Part shown: piece after piece, positions 15,844 through 24,516 of the stretch
Layout of the letters: every line of letters begins with the position of its first letter
Numbering within the stretch: position 1 is the stretch's first letter
DNA from: an uncultured Spirochaetaceae bacterium
Lineage (GTDB): Bacteria > Spirochaetota > Spirochaetia > Sphaerochaetales > Sphaerochaetaceae
Length of the DNA stretch: 33,304 nucleotides
Reading direction: 5' to 3'
Assembly: GCA_944389085.1 (NCBI GenBank)
Contig: CALXLB010000047.1
Location: forward strand, 1 to 33,304
Translations under genes and position numbers: made by a program
Notes under the pieces: generated by a model
Told to the model about the DNA's origin: nothing
Seen by the model: only the letters and a program-made list of their open reading frames with translations
The model's database searches: none

Positions 15844-16794
15844 ATGACTAGTTACATAATCAAAAGAGTGCTGGCTTCGATTGCGGTAATCTTTATCGTT
15901 TCTATTTTCGTATTCAGCATCATTCATCTCCTTCCAGGCGATCCTGTTGTAATGGCACTCGGCCTAGAAACCCCGATGGAAGACATTGAAAGGGTCAGGG
16001 AGGAACATCATCTTAATGATCCTCTTCCACAGCAGTATATAACTTGGATTGTGGAGATGTTCCATGGTGATTTCGGAGATTCGTTGATTGAATTCAGGCC
16101 TGTAGCCGATATCATCAAGGAAAGACTTCCGCGCACTTTAGCTATCGGAATTCCTGCTTTTGTTCTGGGAATATTATTAGGCCTCCTGATCGGTATCGTG
16201 AGTGCCGTCAGAAGAGGAAAGGCTATAGATCAGACATTGACATTCTTCACAACCCTGAGTATCGGTACTCCTCAGTTCTGGATAGGAATGTTGTTGCTTT
16301 ACCTGTTCTCAATCAAATTGCATTGGTTCCCTATGCGTAATCTGGTTATGCCTGGTGAAAGTATTTTGGGCTATCTGCGTTCTGCAACACTTCCGATAAT
16401 CTGTTCATGTCTGCAGATGATGGGTTCCATTTCCCGTCAGACACGTTCGAATATGCTTGAAGTTATTTCTCAGGATTATATCAGGACTGCCAGAGCTAAT
16501 GGTATTTCTGAAAAGACCATCGTTTATAAGCATGCTCTGAAAAATGCTTTGATTCCTGTCGTTACTGTAATTGGTATGAACCTCAGGAACATCATTGCGG
16601 GAGCTGTCCTTATTGAAAATATCTTCTCCATTCCTGGCATTGGTGTAACGATGACAAATGCTATTAACAACAGAGATTACTGGGTTCTCCAGGGCTGTGT
16701 TCTTATAGTTTCTTTTATCGCGGTTTTCGGTAATCTGGTTGTTGATATCCTCTATGGCTACATTGACCCGAGAATCCGTGAGGCAAGGGGGTAA
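15844..16794 (+). CDS. ABC transporter permease, DppB/OppB type
   Basis: The 316-residue inner-membrane protein has about six transmembrane segments, the first at residues 8-30. The N-terminal periplasmic part has the DppB signature LLPGDPVVMALG (29-40) and HLNDPLPQQYITW (56-68). The EAA coupling loop that contacts the ATPases is at about 211-238 (DYIRTARANGISEKTIVYKHALKNALIPV region). It forms a heterodimeric channel with the next product. The Shine-Dalgarno is GGGAATAG, and the gene is separated from its binding protein only by the 15801 hairpin. Length and motifs are standard for the family. Confidence 0.94.
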   Translation: MTSYIIKRVLASIAVIFIVSIFVFSIIHLLPGDPVVMALGLETPMEDIERVREEHHLNDPLPQQYITWIVEMFHGDFGDSLIEFRPVADIIKERLPRTLAIGIPAFVLGILLGLLIGIVSAVRRGKAIDQTLTFFTTLSIGTPQFWIGMLLLYLFSIKLHWFPMRNLVMPGESILGYLRSATLPIICSCLQMMGSISRQTRSNMLEVISQDYIRTARANGISEKTIVYKHALKNALIPVVTVIGMNLRNIIAGAVLIENIFSIPGIGVTMTNAINNRDYWVLQGCVLIVSFIAVFGNLVVDILYGYIDPRIREARG

Positions 16795-16797
16795 ATC

Positions 16798-17682
16798 ATG
16801 GCAAGTTCAGAAGATTTGAAACTCAGAAGAAAAAAGAACATGGAACAATTCTTCAGGATTTTCTTTGGCCGTGGCATTATTGTGAAAATATGTCTTGTTA
16901 TAGCAGTGTTTTTCATAATTGTAGCTGTCTTTGCTCCTGTTATCGCTCCTCACGATCCAACTGCAACAGATCCGATGAATCGTTACCTGCCAATGGGTAG
17001 CGAAGATCATCTTTTTGGAACAGACAGATATGGAAGAGACGTTCTTTCCCGCTTGATTCACGGTGCTAGGACATCTTTGACATGTTCTCTGTTTGCGACT
17101 CTCTGGTCTGCTGTTGTTGGAAGTACGCTTGGAATTATTGCAGGTTATTATGAAGGCTGGCTTGGTAAGCTTATTCTCAGATATGTTGATATACAGCTGT
17201 CTGTTCCTGCTTTGATATTGTCTATGGTCCTTGCCGTTATATTGGGATCAAATATGTTCGCAATATCGATTGTTCTTGGTATAGGCGCTATTCCAGGATA
17301 CATCCGAATGGCTTATTCCAACGTTATATCAATCAAGGAGAATGATTACATTACAGCAACGAGATTGATCGGACAGAAAAACAGGAAAATCATGTTCCGT
17401 CACCTTTTCCCGAACTGTTTTGCTTCTCTCATTGTTATTTTCACAATGAGCCTTGGACAGGTAATCATGGTTGAATCTTCTCTGGCTTACCTTGGTGTTG
17501 GACTTAATGAACCGTTAGCCGCATGGGGATTGATGGTTAATGATGGTTTTGCAAGCCTTATGACACATCCTTCAGTAGCACTTCTTCCGGGTTTCTGCAT
17601 TATGGCAATCGTTGTAGCTTTCAATGTTCTCGGAGATGCCTTAAGAGATGCTCTTGATCCAAAACTTAGAGGTAAACTGTAA
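16798..17682 (+). CDS. ABC transporter permease, DppC/OppC type
   Basis: The 294-residue partner permease has a charged cytoplasmic N-terminus, a first membrane segment at about residues 30-50, then the DppC hallmark HLFGTDRYGRDVLSRLIHGARTSL (about 71-94). Five further segments follow. The EAA loop is at about 183-207 (ENDYITATRLIGQKNRKIMFRHLFPN region). The C-terminus AFNVLGDALRDALDPKLR is typical of the family. It begins 3 bases after dppB behind a GGGGG Shine-Dalgarno and overlaps the ATPase gene by one base (TAATG). It is a complete subunit of the island's importer. Confidence 0.94.
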   Translation: MASSEDLKLRRKKNMEQFFRIFFGRGIIVKICLVIAVFFIIVAVFAPVIAPHDPTATDPMNRYLPMGSEDHLFGTDRYGRDVLSRLIHGARTSLTCSLFATLWSAVVGSTLGIIAGYYEGWLGKLILRYVDIQLSVPALILSMVLAVILGSNMFAISIVLGIGAIPGYIRMAYSNVISIKENDYITATRLIGQKNRKIMFRHLFPNCFASLIVIFTMSLGQVIMVESSLAYLGVGLNEPLAAWGLMVNDGFASLMTHPSVALLPGFCIMAIVVAFNVLGDALRDALDPKLRGKL

Positions 17683-18692
17683 TGGAAGACAATAGAAATA
17701 TATTGCTTGAAGTTAAGCATCTGAAAACGTCTTTTTTCACACAGGCAGGTGAAGTCAAAGCTGTTGATGATGTTTCTTACTATATCAAGAAAGGTGAAAT
17801 CATAGCTGTGGTAGGTGAGTCTGGCTGTGGTAAGTCTGTTACACAGATGTCAGTCATGCAGCTTGTGCAGAGCCCACCGGGCAAAATTGTTGGCGGAGAA
17901 GTTATATTTGAGGGACAAAATCTTCTTGAATATGATCGTAATTCGCCGGAGATGAGAGCTGTCAGAGGTGCCGGGATTGCTATGATTTTCCAGGAGCCGA
18001 TGACCAGTTTGAATCCTGTCTTCAAGATTGGTACTCAGCTTAGTGAAGTTATCATGATTCACAAGAAGGTTGACAAGAAAACCGCATGGGAGGAAGGCAT
18101 CAAGGCTTTGGAAGCTGTAGGCATTCCTGATGCTAAATCAAGAATGGAGAATTATCCGTTCCAGATGTCAGGTGGAATGAGACAGCGTGTTCTGATAGCT
18201 ATTGCTGTAGCTTGTGGTTCTAAGCTTATTATTGCTGACGAGCCTACAACTGCTCTTGATGTTACAACTCAGGCCCAGGTAATGGAATTGCTTCAGTCTC
18301 TTGTGAAGACATATGGTACTTCCATTTTGATGGTTACGCACAACCTTGGTCTTGTAACGAGATATGCTGAAAGAGTTTATGTAATGTATGCGGGAAAGGT
18401 AATAGAGTCTGGTACTACTGAAGATATTCTTATGCATCCTGTTCATCCATATACAAAAGGTCTGCTTAACTCGGTCCCTAAATTGGATGCAAGTGATGAA
18501 GAACGTCTTGTAGCTATCAAGGGACAGCCGCCTCGTTTAAGTGAGCTTCCTTCATATTGTGCTTTCTATCCGAGATGTCCTTATGCATGCGAAGAATGTA
18601 AGCAAGGTTATCCAATACTGGAAGAAGTCGGTCCGAATGAGCACTTCTGTGCTTGCTGGATGAAGAACAAGGAGGTTGCACATGCAGAGTGA
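17682..18692 (+). CDS. ABC transporter ATPase, DppD/OppD type
   Basis: The 336-residue protein has Walker A GESGCGKS (residues 45-52), Q-loop [14 protein letters not shown] (101-114), signature MSGGMRQR (162-169) and Walker [14 protein letters not shown] (181-193). The C-terminal OppD/DppD extension is present, with a cysteine-containing stretch [19 protein letters not shown] and ending near EHFCACW; cysteines at this place bind an iron-sulfur cluster in some oligopeptide ATPases. It drives import together with the next gene product as an ATPase heterodimer. It overlaps its neighbours by 1 base upstream and 11 bases downstream. All catalytic residues are present. Confidence 0.95.
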   Translation: MEDNRNILLEVKHLKTSFFTQAGEVKAVDDVSYYIKKGEIIAVVGESGCGKSVTQMSVMQLVQSPPGKIVGGEVIFEGQNLLEYDRNSPEMRAVRGAGIAMIFQEPMTSLNPVFKIGTQLSEVIMIHKKVDKKTAWEEGIKALEAVGIPDAKSRMENYPFQMSGGMRQRVLIAIAVACGSKLIIADEPTTALDVTTQAQVMELLQSLVKTYGTSILMVTHNLGLVTRYAERVYVMYAGKVIESGTTEDILMHPVHPYTKGLLNSVPKLDASDEERLVAIKGQPPRLSELPSYCAFYPRCPYACEECKQGYPILEEVGPNEHFCACWMKNKEVAHAE

Positions 18693-19668
18693 TAACAAAG
18701 ATGCCATTCTTGAAGTTAAATCTCTCAAGATGCATTTCCCTGTAAGAAAAGGTTTTTTCAACAAAACAGTTGGGTATGTAAAGGCAGTTGATGATGTTTC
18801 CTTCGTGGTTGAAAACGGAAAGACTTTTGGTCTTGTCGGTGAATCCGGCTGCGGTAAGACTACTGTTGGAAAGACTATCTTGCGTATCAACACTCCGACA
18901 TCAGGTGAGATAATTTACAAAGGACAGCACATTGAGAACCTGTCTGCAAAGCAGATGGCTCCTATCAGAAGAGATATTCAGATGATTTTCCAGGATCCTT
19001 ATAGCTCTCTCGATCCTAGACAGTCATTGGGTTCAATCCTGAAGGAAGCTATTGTCTGTGATGGCAAACCTCATGAAAGAGAAGAGATTGCAAATACGAT
19101 TTCTGAGCTTATGGTTGCTGTAGGACTTGATCCGATTATGGCAGACCGCTATCCGCATGAGCTTTCCGGAGGACAGAGGCAGAGACTTGGAATTGCCCGT
19201 GCTCTGGCATGTAATCCAAGCCTGATTGTCTGCGATGAGCCTGTATCAGCTCTGGATGTCTCTATTCAGGCTCAGGTCATCAATCTGCTCAGGGATCTGC
19301 AGGAGAAGAGAGGACTGACATATCTTTTCATTGCTCATGACTTGGCTGTTGTCAAGAATATTGCTGATACGATTGCTGTTATGTATTTAGGACATATTGT
19401 GGAATTGATGGATTCTTCTGAAATCTATGAACATTCCATCCATCCATATACTCAGGCACTTCTTTCAGCAGTTCCAATTACAGACTACTATGCAGAGAAA
19501 AAGCGAAACAGAATTGTTCTCGAAGGTGAGGTACCTAGTCCTATTAATGCACCGGCAGGGTGCCCATTCCAGACAAGATGCAAATTCGCTTCTGACAAAT
19601 GCAGGAAGGCAATGCCTCCTTTGACAGAGAGAAGAGATGGTCACTTTGTAGCTTGCTACAACGTCTGA
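18682..19668 (+). CDS. ABC transporter ATPase, DppF/OppF type
   Basis: The frame opens at TTG 18676, but AAGGAGG ends 6 bases before ATG 18682, so I use that (328 residues). Walker A is GESGCGKT (53-60), the Q-loop region is [13 protein letters not shown] (101-113), the signature is [15 protein letters not shown] (161-175) and Walker B is [14 protein letters not shown]. The C-terminal extension carries [15 protein letters not shown], the usual OppF/DppF cysteine cluster. With the product of 17682-18692 it completes the importer: one binding protein, two permeases and two ATPases, all intact. A 1-base gap separates it from the following small membrane protein. Confidence 0.95.
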   Translation: MQSDNKDAILEVKSLKMHFPVRKGFFNKTVGYVKAVDDVSFVVENGKTFGLVGESGCGKTTVGKTILRINTPTSGEIIYKGQHIENLSAKQMAPIRRDIQMIFQDPYSSLDPRQSLGSILKEAIVCDGKPHEREEIANTISELMVAVGLDPIMADRYPHELSGGQRQRLGIARALACNPSLIVCDEPVSALDVSIQAQVINLLRDLQEKRGLTYLFIAHDLAVVKNIADTIAVMYLGHIVELMDSSEIYEHSIHPYTQALLSAVPITDYYAEKKRNRIVLEGEVPSPINAPAGCPFQTRCKFASDKCRKAMPPLTERRDGHFVACYNV

Positions 19669-19669
19669 A

Positions 19670-20068
19670 ATGTCTGATATGGCAAAAAAACCGTTTATTG
19701 ATATTGTGGGGGTGAAAGCCCTCACAAAATCTAGTTTATTGCGCATTGCACTTGGATATATAGCAGTTTTCTGGATTCTGCCTCTGATTTCTCTTGTTCC
19801 TCAGGAAATCACAAGAGTCAGTCTGGAGAACTTCTATCTTCTGCTGCTTGTTCCTGTAGCGATGCTCGTCTTGGGATTTGCGATAGGTACAGAATATGGT
19901 TTTTGCCCGGTGCTGATGGTGTTTATAGCTATTTTAGCAATTCCGCCAGCGCTGGTATTCAGCTTTCTGCCTGCATGGCAGTATGGACTGTTTTACGCTG
20001 TGATATATATCGCAGGAAACTATCTGACTGAAACACATAAAACAATGAAAAGGGAAAGGAGAAAATAA
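19670..20068 (+). CDS. Small four-helix membrane protein of unknown function
   Basis: The 132-residue protein has four predicted membrane segments at about residues 22-43, 53-73, 78-100 and 104-119, with a basic C-terminal tail (KTMKRERRK). The start is ATG 19670, 1 base after the dppF stop, with no Shine-Dalgarno of its own, so translation is probably coupled; ATG 19679 is a possible alternative. I recognise no family. The position between an ABC importer and an MFS transporter suggests an accessory transporter subunit or a small permease that works with one of them. GC content and codon use look like the neighbours. Confidence 0.65.
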   Translation: MSDMAKKPFIDIVGVKALTKSSLLRIALGYIAVFWILPLISLVPQEITRVSLENFYLLLLVPVAMLVLGFAIGTEYGFCPVLMVFIAILAIPPALVFSFLPAWQYGLFYAVIYIAGNYLTETHKTMKRERRK

Positions 20069-20082
20069 TTTCCGGAGGTAAT

Positions 20083-21270
20083 ATGGAAGACAGAGAAAGG
20101 AACAGAGCCGTTATTGCGGTTTGTGCTATTGCTTTTTTGACACTTGTATCAAGTGCTACTTCTCCTGCATTGGCTGTTATAGGGGATAATTTTCCTGAAG
20201 CCTCTCCTGAAGCTATTGCAAGTATCGCAACTCTTGATACTCTGACAAGTGTTCCTTTCACAATTGTCACAGGTCTGCTGCTTGGGAGATTTGTCAAGTT
20301 CCGGGTAATGACGGTACTTGGACTTATAATTTCTTTTATCGGAGGAATCCTTCCATATTTTGCTGCTAATATCGGTGAAATTCTTGTCGGCAGGGCAATT
20401 CTCGGGATAGGACATGGTCTTATTGTTCCTATTACCAATACCCTGACACTGTCTTTGTTCAAGGGAGATGAGGTTTCAAAGCAATTCAGCCGGAACAGTA
20501 TGGCAACAAACTGCGGTGCAATTCTATTTCAGTTGCTTGGAGGCTTCCTCGGAGATCTGAACTGGCGTCTTCCATTTGTTGTATATGTTGCAATAGTACC
20601 GGTGCTTATAATTACGATAATCTGTCTTCCTGAACCTAAGTATTCTGTCCAGACAGGCCTGCAGAAAGTCAAGAAATTTGAAATCAGGAAGATATTCACA
20701 GGGCATGTTTTCTTCTGGGCGATTGTTCATGCACTGTATATGTTATGGTTCTATGCTTATGTAACACAGACATCCGGAATCATAATAAATAATGGATACG
20801 GTAATTCCTCTGTTTCAGCATTGGTTCTTTCTGCCTTTACTCTCATCGGTGTATTCGGTGGTTATAGCTTCCATAAGATCCAGAAGAGAATCGGGACTAG
20901 GACAATGACTGTAGGTTTTTTTGTAAATGCCGCTTCCTTTATTGCCTTGTCGATGTGCAATAATCTGGCCTCCTATACAGTATTCTCGCTGACATTCGGC
21001 TTTGGATATGGGCTTTTGCAACCTGCAGTTAATTACTTTCTTGGCGTTGGTCTGGATGAAGATTACAGAGCAGCATGTATTTCCGTATCAGCAATAATCA
21101 GTGCACTTGGTTCTTTCGGATCATCATATGCTGTGAAATACTCAAAAATAATCCTGCATACAGATTGGGAGAGAATACCTTTCGTTGTTGGATCGGTTTT
21201 CTTCCTCTTGCTGGGAATACTATTCATTTTCTTCAAGGAGAAAAATCATATTAAAAAGGAGTCTATATAA
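20083..21270 (+). CDS. Major facilitator superfamily transporter
   Basis: The 395-residue protein has about twelve membrane segments with a central cytoplasmic loop near residues 185-205 (PEPKYSVQTGLQKVKKFEIRK). The N-terminal half has the arrangement LGRFVKFRVMTVLGL (a degenerate version of the loop 2-3 GxxxDRxGRR motif) and VGRAILGIGHGLIVPITNTL (helix 4), and WRLPFVVYVAIVP at helix 6, which is standard for drug:proton-type MFS permeases. The Shine-Dalgarno is CCGGAGGTAAT. The stop overlaps the start of paralogue 4 by one base (TAATG). In this operon it may import a related substrate or export a product. The direction cannot be told from the sequence. Confidence 0.9.
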   Translation: MEDRERNRAVIAVCAIAFLTLVSSATSPALAVIGDNFPEASPEAIASIATLDTLTSVPFTIVTGLLLGRFVKFRVMTVLGLIISFIGGILPYFAANIGEILVGRAILGIGHGLIVPITNTLTLSLFKGDEVSKQFSRNSMATNCGAILFQLLGGFLGDLNWRLPFVVYVAIVPVLIITIICLPEPKYSVQTGLQKVKKFEIRKIFTGHVFFWAIVHALYMLWFYAYVTQTSGIIINNGYGNSSVSALVLSAFTLIGVFGGYSFHKIQKRIGTRTMTVGFFVNAASFIALSMCNNLASYTVFSLTFGFGYGLLQPAVNYFLGVGLDEDYRAACISVSAIISALGSFGSSYAVKYSKIILHTDWERIPFVVGSVFFLLLGILFIFFKEKNHIKKESI

Positions 21271-22175
21271 TGTCAGCAGAATATAATTTTCTTGATCTCG
21301 TTAAAACTACCGATGAATGTGTGATGATGCCATGTGTTTATGACTGTGGCTCTGCACTTGCCGCACAGTTGAGCGGGGCAAAGGCTATCTTGCTCAGTGG
21401 GGGAGAGCTAGGGGAGTCCCTTGGTGTTCTTGAACCGATGCTTACAACTGATGAAGTTGTTCATGCAGCAGAGAGAATCTGCCGTTTTTCACCATTGCCG
21501 TGTCTGGTTGATGTAGGAGCTGGATATGATACACCTCTGAATGCGTTTTATACTACAGAGCGGTTCGTAAAAGCTGGGGCAAAGGGCATTCTTCTTGGAA
21601 ACGAACATGGGGATGGCTGGAATGAGTATAACCCGATTCTCAAAGCAGCTTTGAAGGCTGTTGAAGGCAGTGATTGCATAGTTGTTGCCAGATGGAATGG
21701 CCTTCTTGAGACTGAAGAAGAGATGAATGAATGTGTTGATGTCCTGAATAAGTCCGTTGCAGAAGGTGCTCATGCGACAATGGCCTGCGGTCTGTGCCGT
21801 TCAACGCGTTCAACCGAGTTGGCGAAAATTGTTGCAGAACGTGTCGAGGGCTGGAAGATTTATCCTGATCAGAATTCCATAAACGGTATTCCTGATGTTG
21901 ATAATGACGAAATATATCCGATGGGATACAAAATGATTTCTTATCATTACATGATGAAGGTGGCTCTCGAGGCAATGTGGAGATATGGCATTGAGAATGT
22001 GAAAAACAAGAATAATGTCGCTTCCAACGAGGTCGCGTTCCCTAATGGAATAAAAGGACACAGTGCCTTGAAGATATTCCCTATGCAGGAATTGTTTGAT
22101 CTTGAGGCTCAGTTTACTGGAATCCGCAGAGAGTTTAAGGTGCCCGGAACTACCGAGGGAAGGGAAAACGGATAA
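21270..22175 (+). CDS. Isocitrate lyase/PEP mutase-superfamily protein, paralogue 4 (degenerate active site)
   Basis: The 301-residue protein begins MSAEYNFLDLVKTTDECVMMPCVYDCGSA and carries LSGAKAILLSGGELGES like paralogue 3. The metal strand is CLVDVGAGYDTP (only the first aspartate kept), the acidic strand is LLGNEHGDG (EDQ lost), no KRCGH loop is present and the arginine strand is kept (VVARWNG). Shared blocks with paralogue 3 are TMACGL, KIYPDQN, MISYHYMMKVALEAMWRYG and FTGIRREFKVPG. The separation of these two closest paralogues by the importer and MFS genes suggests an old duplication rather than a recent tandem copy. The function is unknown; a heteromeric complex with a more active paralogue is possible. 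Confidence 0.85.
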   Translation: MSAEYNFLDLVKTTDECVMMPCVYDCGSALAAQLSGAKAILLSGGELGESLGVLEPMLTTDEVVHAAERICRFSPLPCLVDVGAGYDTPLNAFYTTERFVKAGAKGILLGNEHGDGWNEYNPILKAALKAVEGSDCIVVARWNGLLETEEEMNECVDVLNKSVAEGAHATMACGLCRSTRSTELAKIVAERVEGWKIYPDQNSINGIPDVDNDEIYPMGYKMISYHYMMKVALEAMWRYGIENVKNKNNVASNEVAFPNGIKGHSALKIFPMQELFDLEAQFTGIRREFKVPGTTEGRENG

Positions 22176-22183
22176 GATCTGTT

Positions 22184-23584
22184 ATGGCCATAAGTGAGAG
22201 AAACATTATCAACATGCAAGCCTTGCCAGAACACAGAATGCTGTTCAATCTGGCATGGCCTGTCATTATGTCATTATTCATTCAGGGACTGTATAATTTT
22301 GTTGATAGTGTTTTCATTGCCAGGCTGGGAGCTGAGGCACTGTCGGCTGTTTCAATATCTTTTGTAGTCCAGAATCTTGCAACTTCATTCTTTACCGGAA
22401 TCGCAACTGGTATGAATGCCGTGATTTCGCGTGCTATCGGGGCCGATAAGAGATCTAATGGCCAGAGCGCCATGAAAAGCGGTTTTGTGATTCAGGGCTT
22501 CTTTTCTCTGATCTTCATAATCTTTGGTATTGCTGGGGTGGATTATTATTTTAATTCCACTTCAGCTAATACCTTAGTAAATACATATGGTATCCAGTAC
22601 CTTCAGCCTCTGATGATATTATGTCCTGCAATGGCTTTGCAGATTACAGCGGAACGGTTGCTGCAGGCTACAGGTTTGACACGCTACATGATGTATTCAC
22701 AGGTAGTTGGAACAATAGTCAATGTTGTTCTTGATCCTGTGATGATTTTCGGTCTTTTGGGATGTCCGGAAATGGGTGTTGCCGGTGCAGCCTATGCGAC
22801 TGTTCTGGGGCAGTTGGCAGCAGCCCTGACAGCTTTGTATTTCAATTTTAAGAAAAACAAACTGATTTTCTTCAAAGATAATCACTCTTCTGGTTTTGAT
22901 TGGGCGACAGCAGGGATGGTATTGCGTATAGGGCTTCCAACTGCTGCTATGGGGATATCATCATCGTTCGGTAATTATTTTATCAACAGGATACTTATAA
23001 GTTTTTCTGCTAGTGCTAATGCGGCTTTCGGCGTATATGCAAAACTCCAGAGTATTGCACTTATGCCTACTGAAGGAATGTCTGCCGGTCTTGTGACAAT
23101 GTATTCCTTCTTTTATGGAAAGAAAGATTTTTCCAGGATGAAGAAAACATTGAAAGTCGGAGAGATCATGGTTGAAGTATGGTGTGTTTTCTGCTTCTTC
23201 GTATTCTCTGTATTCCCGGTGCTCCTGATGCAGCCTTTCAGCCCTACTGCGGAGATGATTGCAGTTGGCATTCCATGTTTCCGCATTATAGGTATTACCT
23301 ATCTGACATCAGGGCTGATGACTGGGCTTGTTGCGTTTTTCCAGGCCACAGGACATAGTATTTACTCCTTCTTGATTTCACTGTCACGAATGGTCTTTGT
23401 CCGTGTGCCAGTTGCGTATTTCCTGAAATCATTCAACCGGATAGAGCTGATCTGGTGGTGCTGGCCTATTTCAGAAGTAGTTTCAGATACAGTGTGTCTG
23501 TTATTATTTATAAGATGCTATAAGCAGATAAAATCTCAATTGGAATTTAATCAGGTGAAGATTAAGAATCAGGAATGTCCCTGA
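22184..23584 (+). CDS. MATE-family efflux transporter
   Basis: The 466-residue protein has twelve membrane segments and the MATE two-bundle layout. The first bundle starts RMLFNLAWPVIMSLFIQGLYNFVDSVFIARLGAEALSAVSISFVVQNL, the typical DxxFIGRLGxxALAAVS-type region, with GIATGMNAVISRAIGADKR following. The second bundle has LRIGLPTAAMGISSSFGNYFINRIL and GMSAGLVTMYSFFYGKKDF. MATE proteins expel cationic or other organic compounds using sodium or protons. An exporter inside an inducible uptake/catabolic operon suggests removal of a toxic intermediate or end product. The Shine-Dalgarno is weak (AAGAT); the start lies 8 bases after the paralogue 4 stop, so coupling is likely. Confidence 0.93.
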   Translation: MAISERNIINMQALPEHRMLFNLAWPVIMSLFIQGLYNFVDSVFIARLGAEALSAVSISFVVQNLATSFFTGIATGMNAVISRAIGADKRSNGQSAMKSGFVIQGFFSLIFIIFGIAGVDYYFNSTSANTLVNTYGIQYLQPLMILCPAMALQITAERLLQATGLTRYMMYSQVVGTIVNVVLDPVMIFGLLGCPEMGVAGAAYATVLGQLAAALTALYFNFKKNKLIFFKDNHSSGFDWATAGMVLRIGLPTAAMGISSSFGNYFINRILISFSASANAAFGVYAKLQSIALMPTEGMSAGLVTMYSFFYGKKDFSRMKKTLKVGEIMVEVWCVFCFFVFSVFPVLLMQPFSPTAEMIAVGIPCFRIIGITYLTSGLMTGLVAFFQATGHSIYSFLISLSRMVFVRVPVAYFLKSFNRIELIWWCWPISEVVSDTVCLLLFIRCYKQIKSQLEFNQVKIKNQECP

Positions 23585-23610
23585 AAGTTCCTGGGATATA
23601 AGGAGGGCTT

Positions 23611-24072
23611 ATGTTCAGTACAGAAATCGGAAAGGAGAGTTTGCATGATTTCACTTCTCCTGCATTCAAGACGGCTTTCGAGTTTCTCAAGCGTAAGGAT
23701 CTGGCAGAGCTTGAAGAGGGCTGGATTGATCTTGATAACGGAGTAAGGGCTTCTGTTCAGCATTATGATTCTATCAATGCAGAAGATGGTTCTTTCGAAA
23801 GCCATGAGAAGCTTATCGATGTCCAGTATGTTATCGAAGGAAAGGAATATTGCCTGGTCTGCAAGAGAGATGGGCTGACAGTCAAAACCCCATACAGCGT
23901 GGACAATGATATCACCTTCTATAATGAGACAGAGAAATATTCTTCTGTTCTTCTTCTGCCTGGTGATTTCATTGTTCTGGGACCGGAAGATGTTCATAAG
24001 CCAAGAGTCAAAGTCGATAACAACGAACCTGTTAAGAAAATCGTACTTAAAGTACCAGTGGAAGGAGTATGA
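23611..24072 (+). CDS. YhcH/YjgK/YiaL (TabA/NanQ) family protein
   Basis: The 153-residue protein has the family's double-stranded beta-helix landmarks: FESHEKLIDVQYVIEGKE (62-79, with E63, H65 and D70 where metal-contacting residues are expected), GDFIVLGPEDVHKPRV (118-133, with H129) and VKKIVLKVPV at the end. Members occur in sialic-acid, ulosonate and sugar-acid operons, and one is reported as an N-acetylneuraminate anomerase; another (TabA) affects biofilm. Here it would most likely help convert or open an acidic sugar or keto-acid substrate. A strong Shine-Dalgarno (AAGGAGGGC) stands before the ATG. It is followed after 1 base by a cupin gene, so the pair is co-expressed. Confidence 0.9.
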   Translation: MFSTEIGKESLHDFTSPAFKTAFEFLKRKDLAELEEGWIDLDNGVRASVQHYDSINAEDGSFESHEKLIDVQYVIEGKEYCLVCKRDGLTVKTPYSVDNDITFYNETEKYSSVLLLPGDFIVLGPEDVHKPRVKVDNNEPVKKIVLKVPVEGV

Positions 24073-24073
24073 G

Positions 24074-24424
24074 ATGGTAAGGAAATCTGATGAGAAGACT
24101 GTAGAGAGAATCGAGCATAAATTCGGTGCTGATGGATTCATTACCGTAAGGAATCTGATCAACTCAGATGCTGAACTCAATGGTAAGGGAAGGGTATTTG
24201 CCCATACTACTGTAGCTCCAGGTTCTGGCATTGGCTATCATGTACACAATGGAGATACAGAGATCTATTATGTTGTTTCCGGCAGTGCTGAGTACAATGA
24301 CAATGGAACTATCACAACAATCAGTGCTGGTGATGTGACATTCACACCAAGCGGTACTGGGCATGGTATCAACAATAAAGGTTCAGAGCCTTTGGAGATT
24401 ATTGCTTTAATAATCTACTCGTAA
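24074..24424 (+). CDS. Small single-domain cupin protein
   Basis: The 116-residue protein begins at ATG 24074, 1 base after the preceding stop and behind GGAAGGAG; longer frames upstream lie over another gene. Both cupin motifs are complete: GIGYHVHNGDTEIYYVVSG (52-70, with H56, H58 and E63 as metal ligands) and GDVTFTPSGTGHGINNKG (86-103, with H97). Such one-domain cupins act as sugar-phosphate or keto-acid isomerases, dioxygenases or ligand-binding proteins, and no finer assignment is possible. It ends the first transcript; 92 bases with a strong promoter and operator follow. Confidence 0.9.
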   Translation: MVRKSDEKTVERIEHKFGADGFITVRNLINSDAELNGKGRVFAHTTVAPGSGIGYHVHNGDTEIYYVVSGSAEYNDNGTITTISAGDVTFTPSGTGHGINNKGSEPLEIIALIIYS

Positions 24425-24437
24425 TCAAAAGTTTTTC

Positions 24438-24466
24438 TTGACAGTCTCCCTTTAGGGGAAAATAAT
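24438..24466 (+). promoter_or_regulatory. Near-consensus sigma-70 promoter of the cyclase gene
   Basis: TTGACA (24438-24443) and AATAAT (24461-24466) are separated by 17 bases, giving 11 of 12 consensus matches. Initiation would fall near 24473, immediately before the palindromic operator at 24476-24497, the classical arrangement for repression by a LacI-family protein. The spacer holds CCCTTTAGGG, a minor inverted repeat. Confidence 0.75.
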
Positions 24467-24475
24467 GGAATCAGG

Positions 24476-24497
24476 TTATTGCAATCGATTGCAATAA
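24476..24497. promoter_or_regulatory. LacI-type operator O3, perfect 22-bp palindrome
   Basis: TTATTGCAATC at 24476-24486 is followed directly by its exact reverse complement GATTGCAATAA. The core GCAATCGATTGC is identical to O1. It begins about 3 bases after the predicted transcription start and ends 19 bases before the ATG at 24517, without covering the Shine-Dalgarno (TGGAGG). It is the best operator copy in the window and links this transcript to the regulator encoded at 10233-11216. Confidence 0.85.
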
Positions 24498-24516
24498 CTT
24501 TTACCTGGAGGTATTT

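Noticed and set aside
23569..24231. 220-residue minus-strand reading frame
   Set aside because: It is antisense to the YhcH-type and cupin genes, both of which have complete family motifs.
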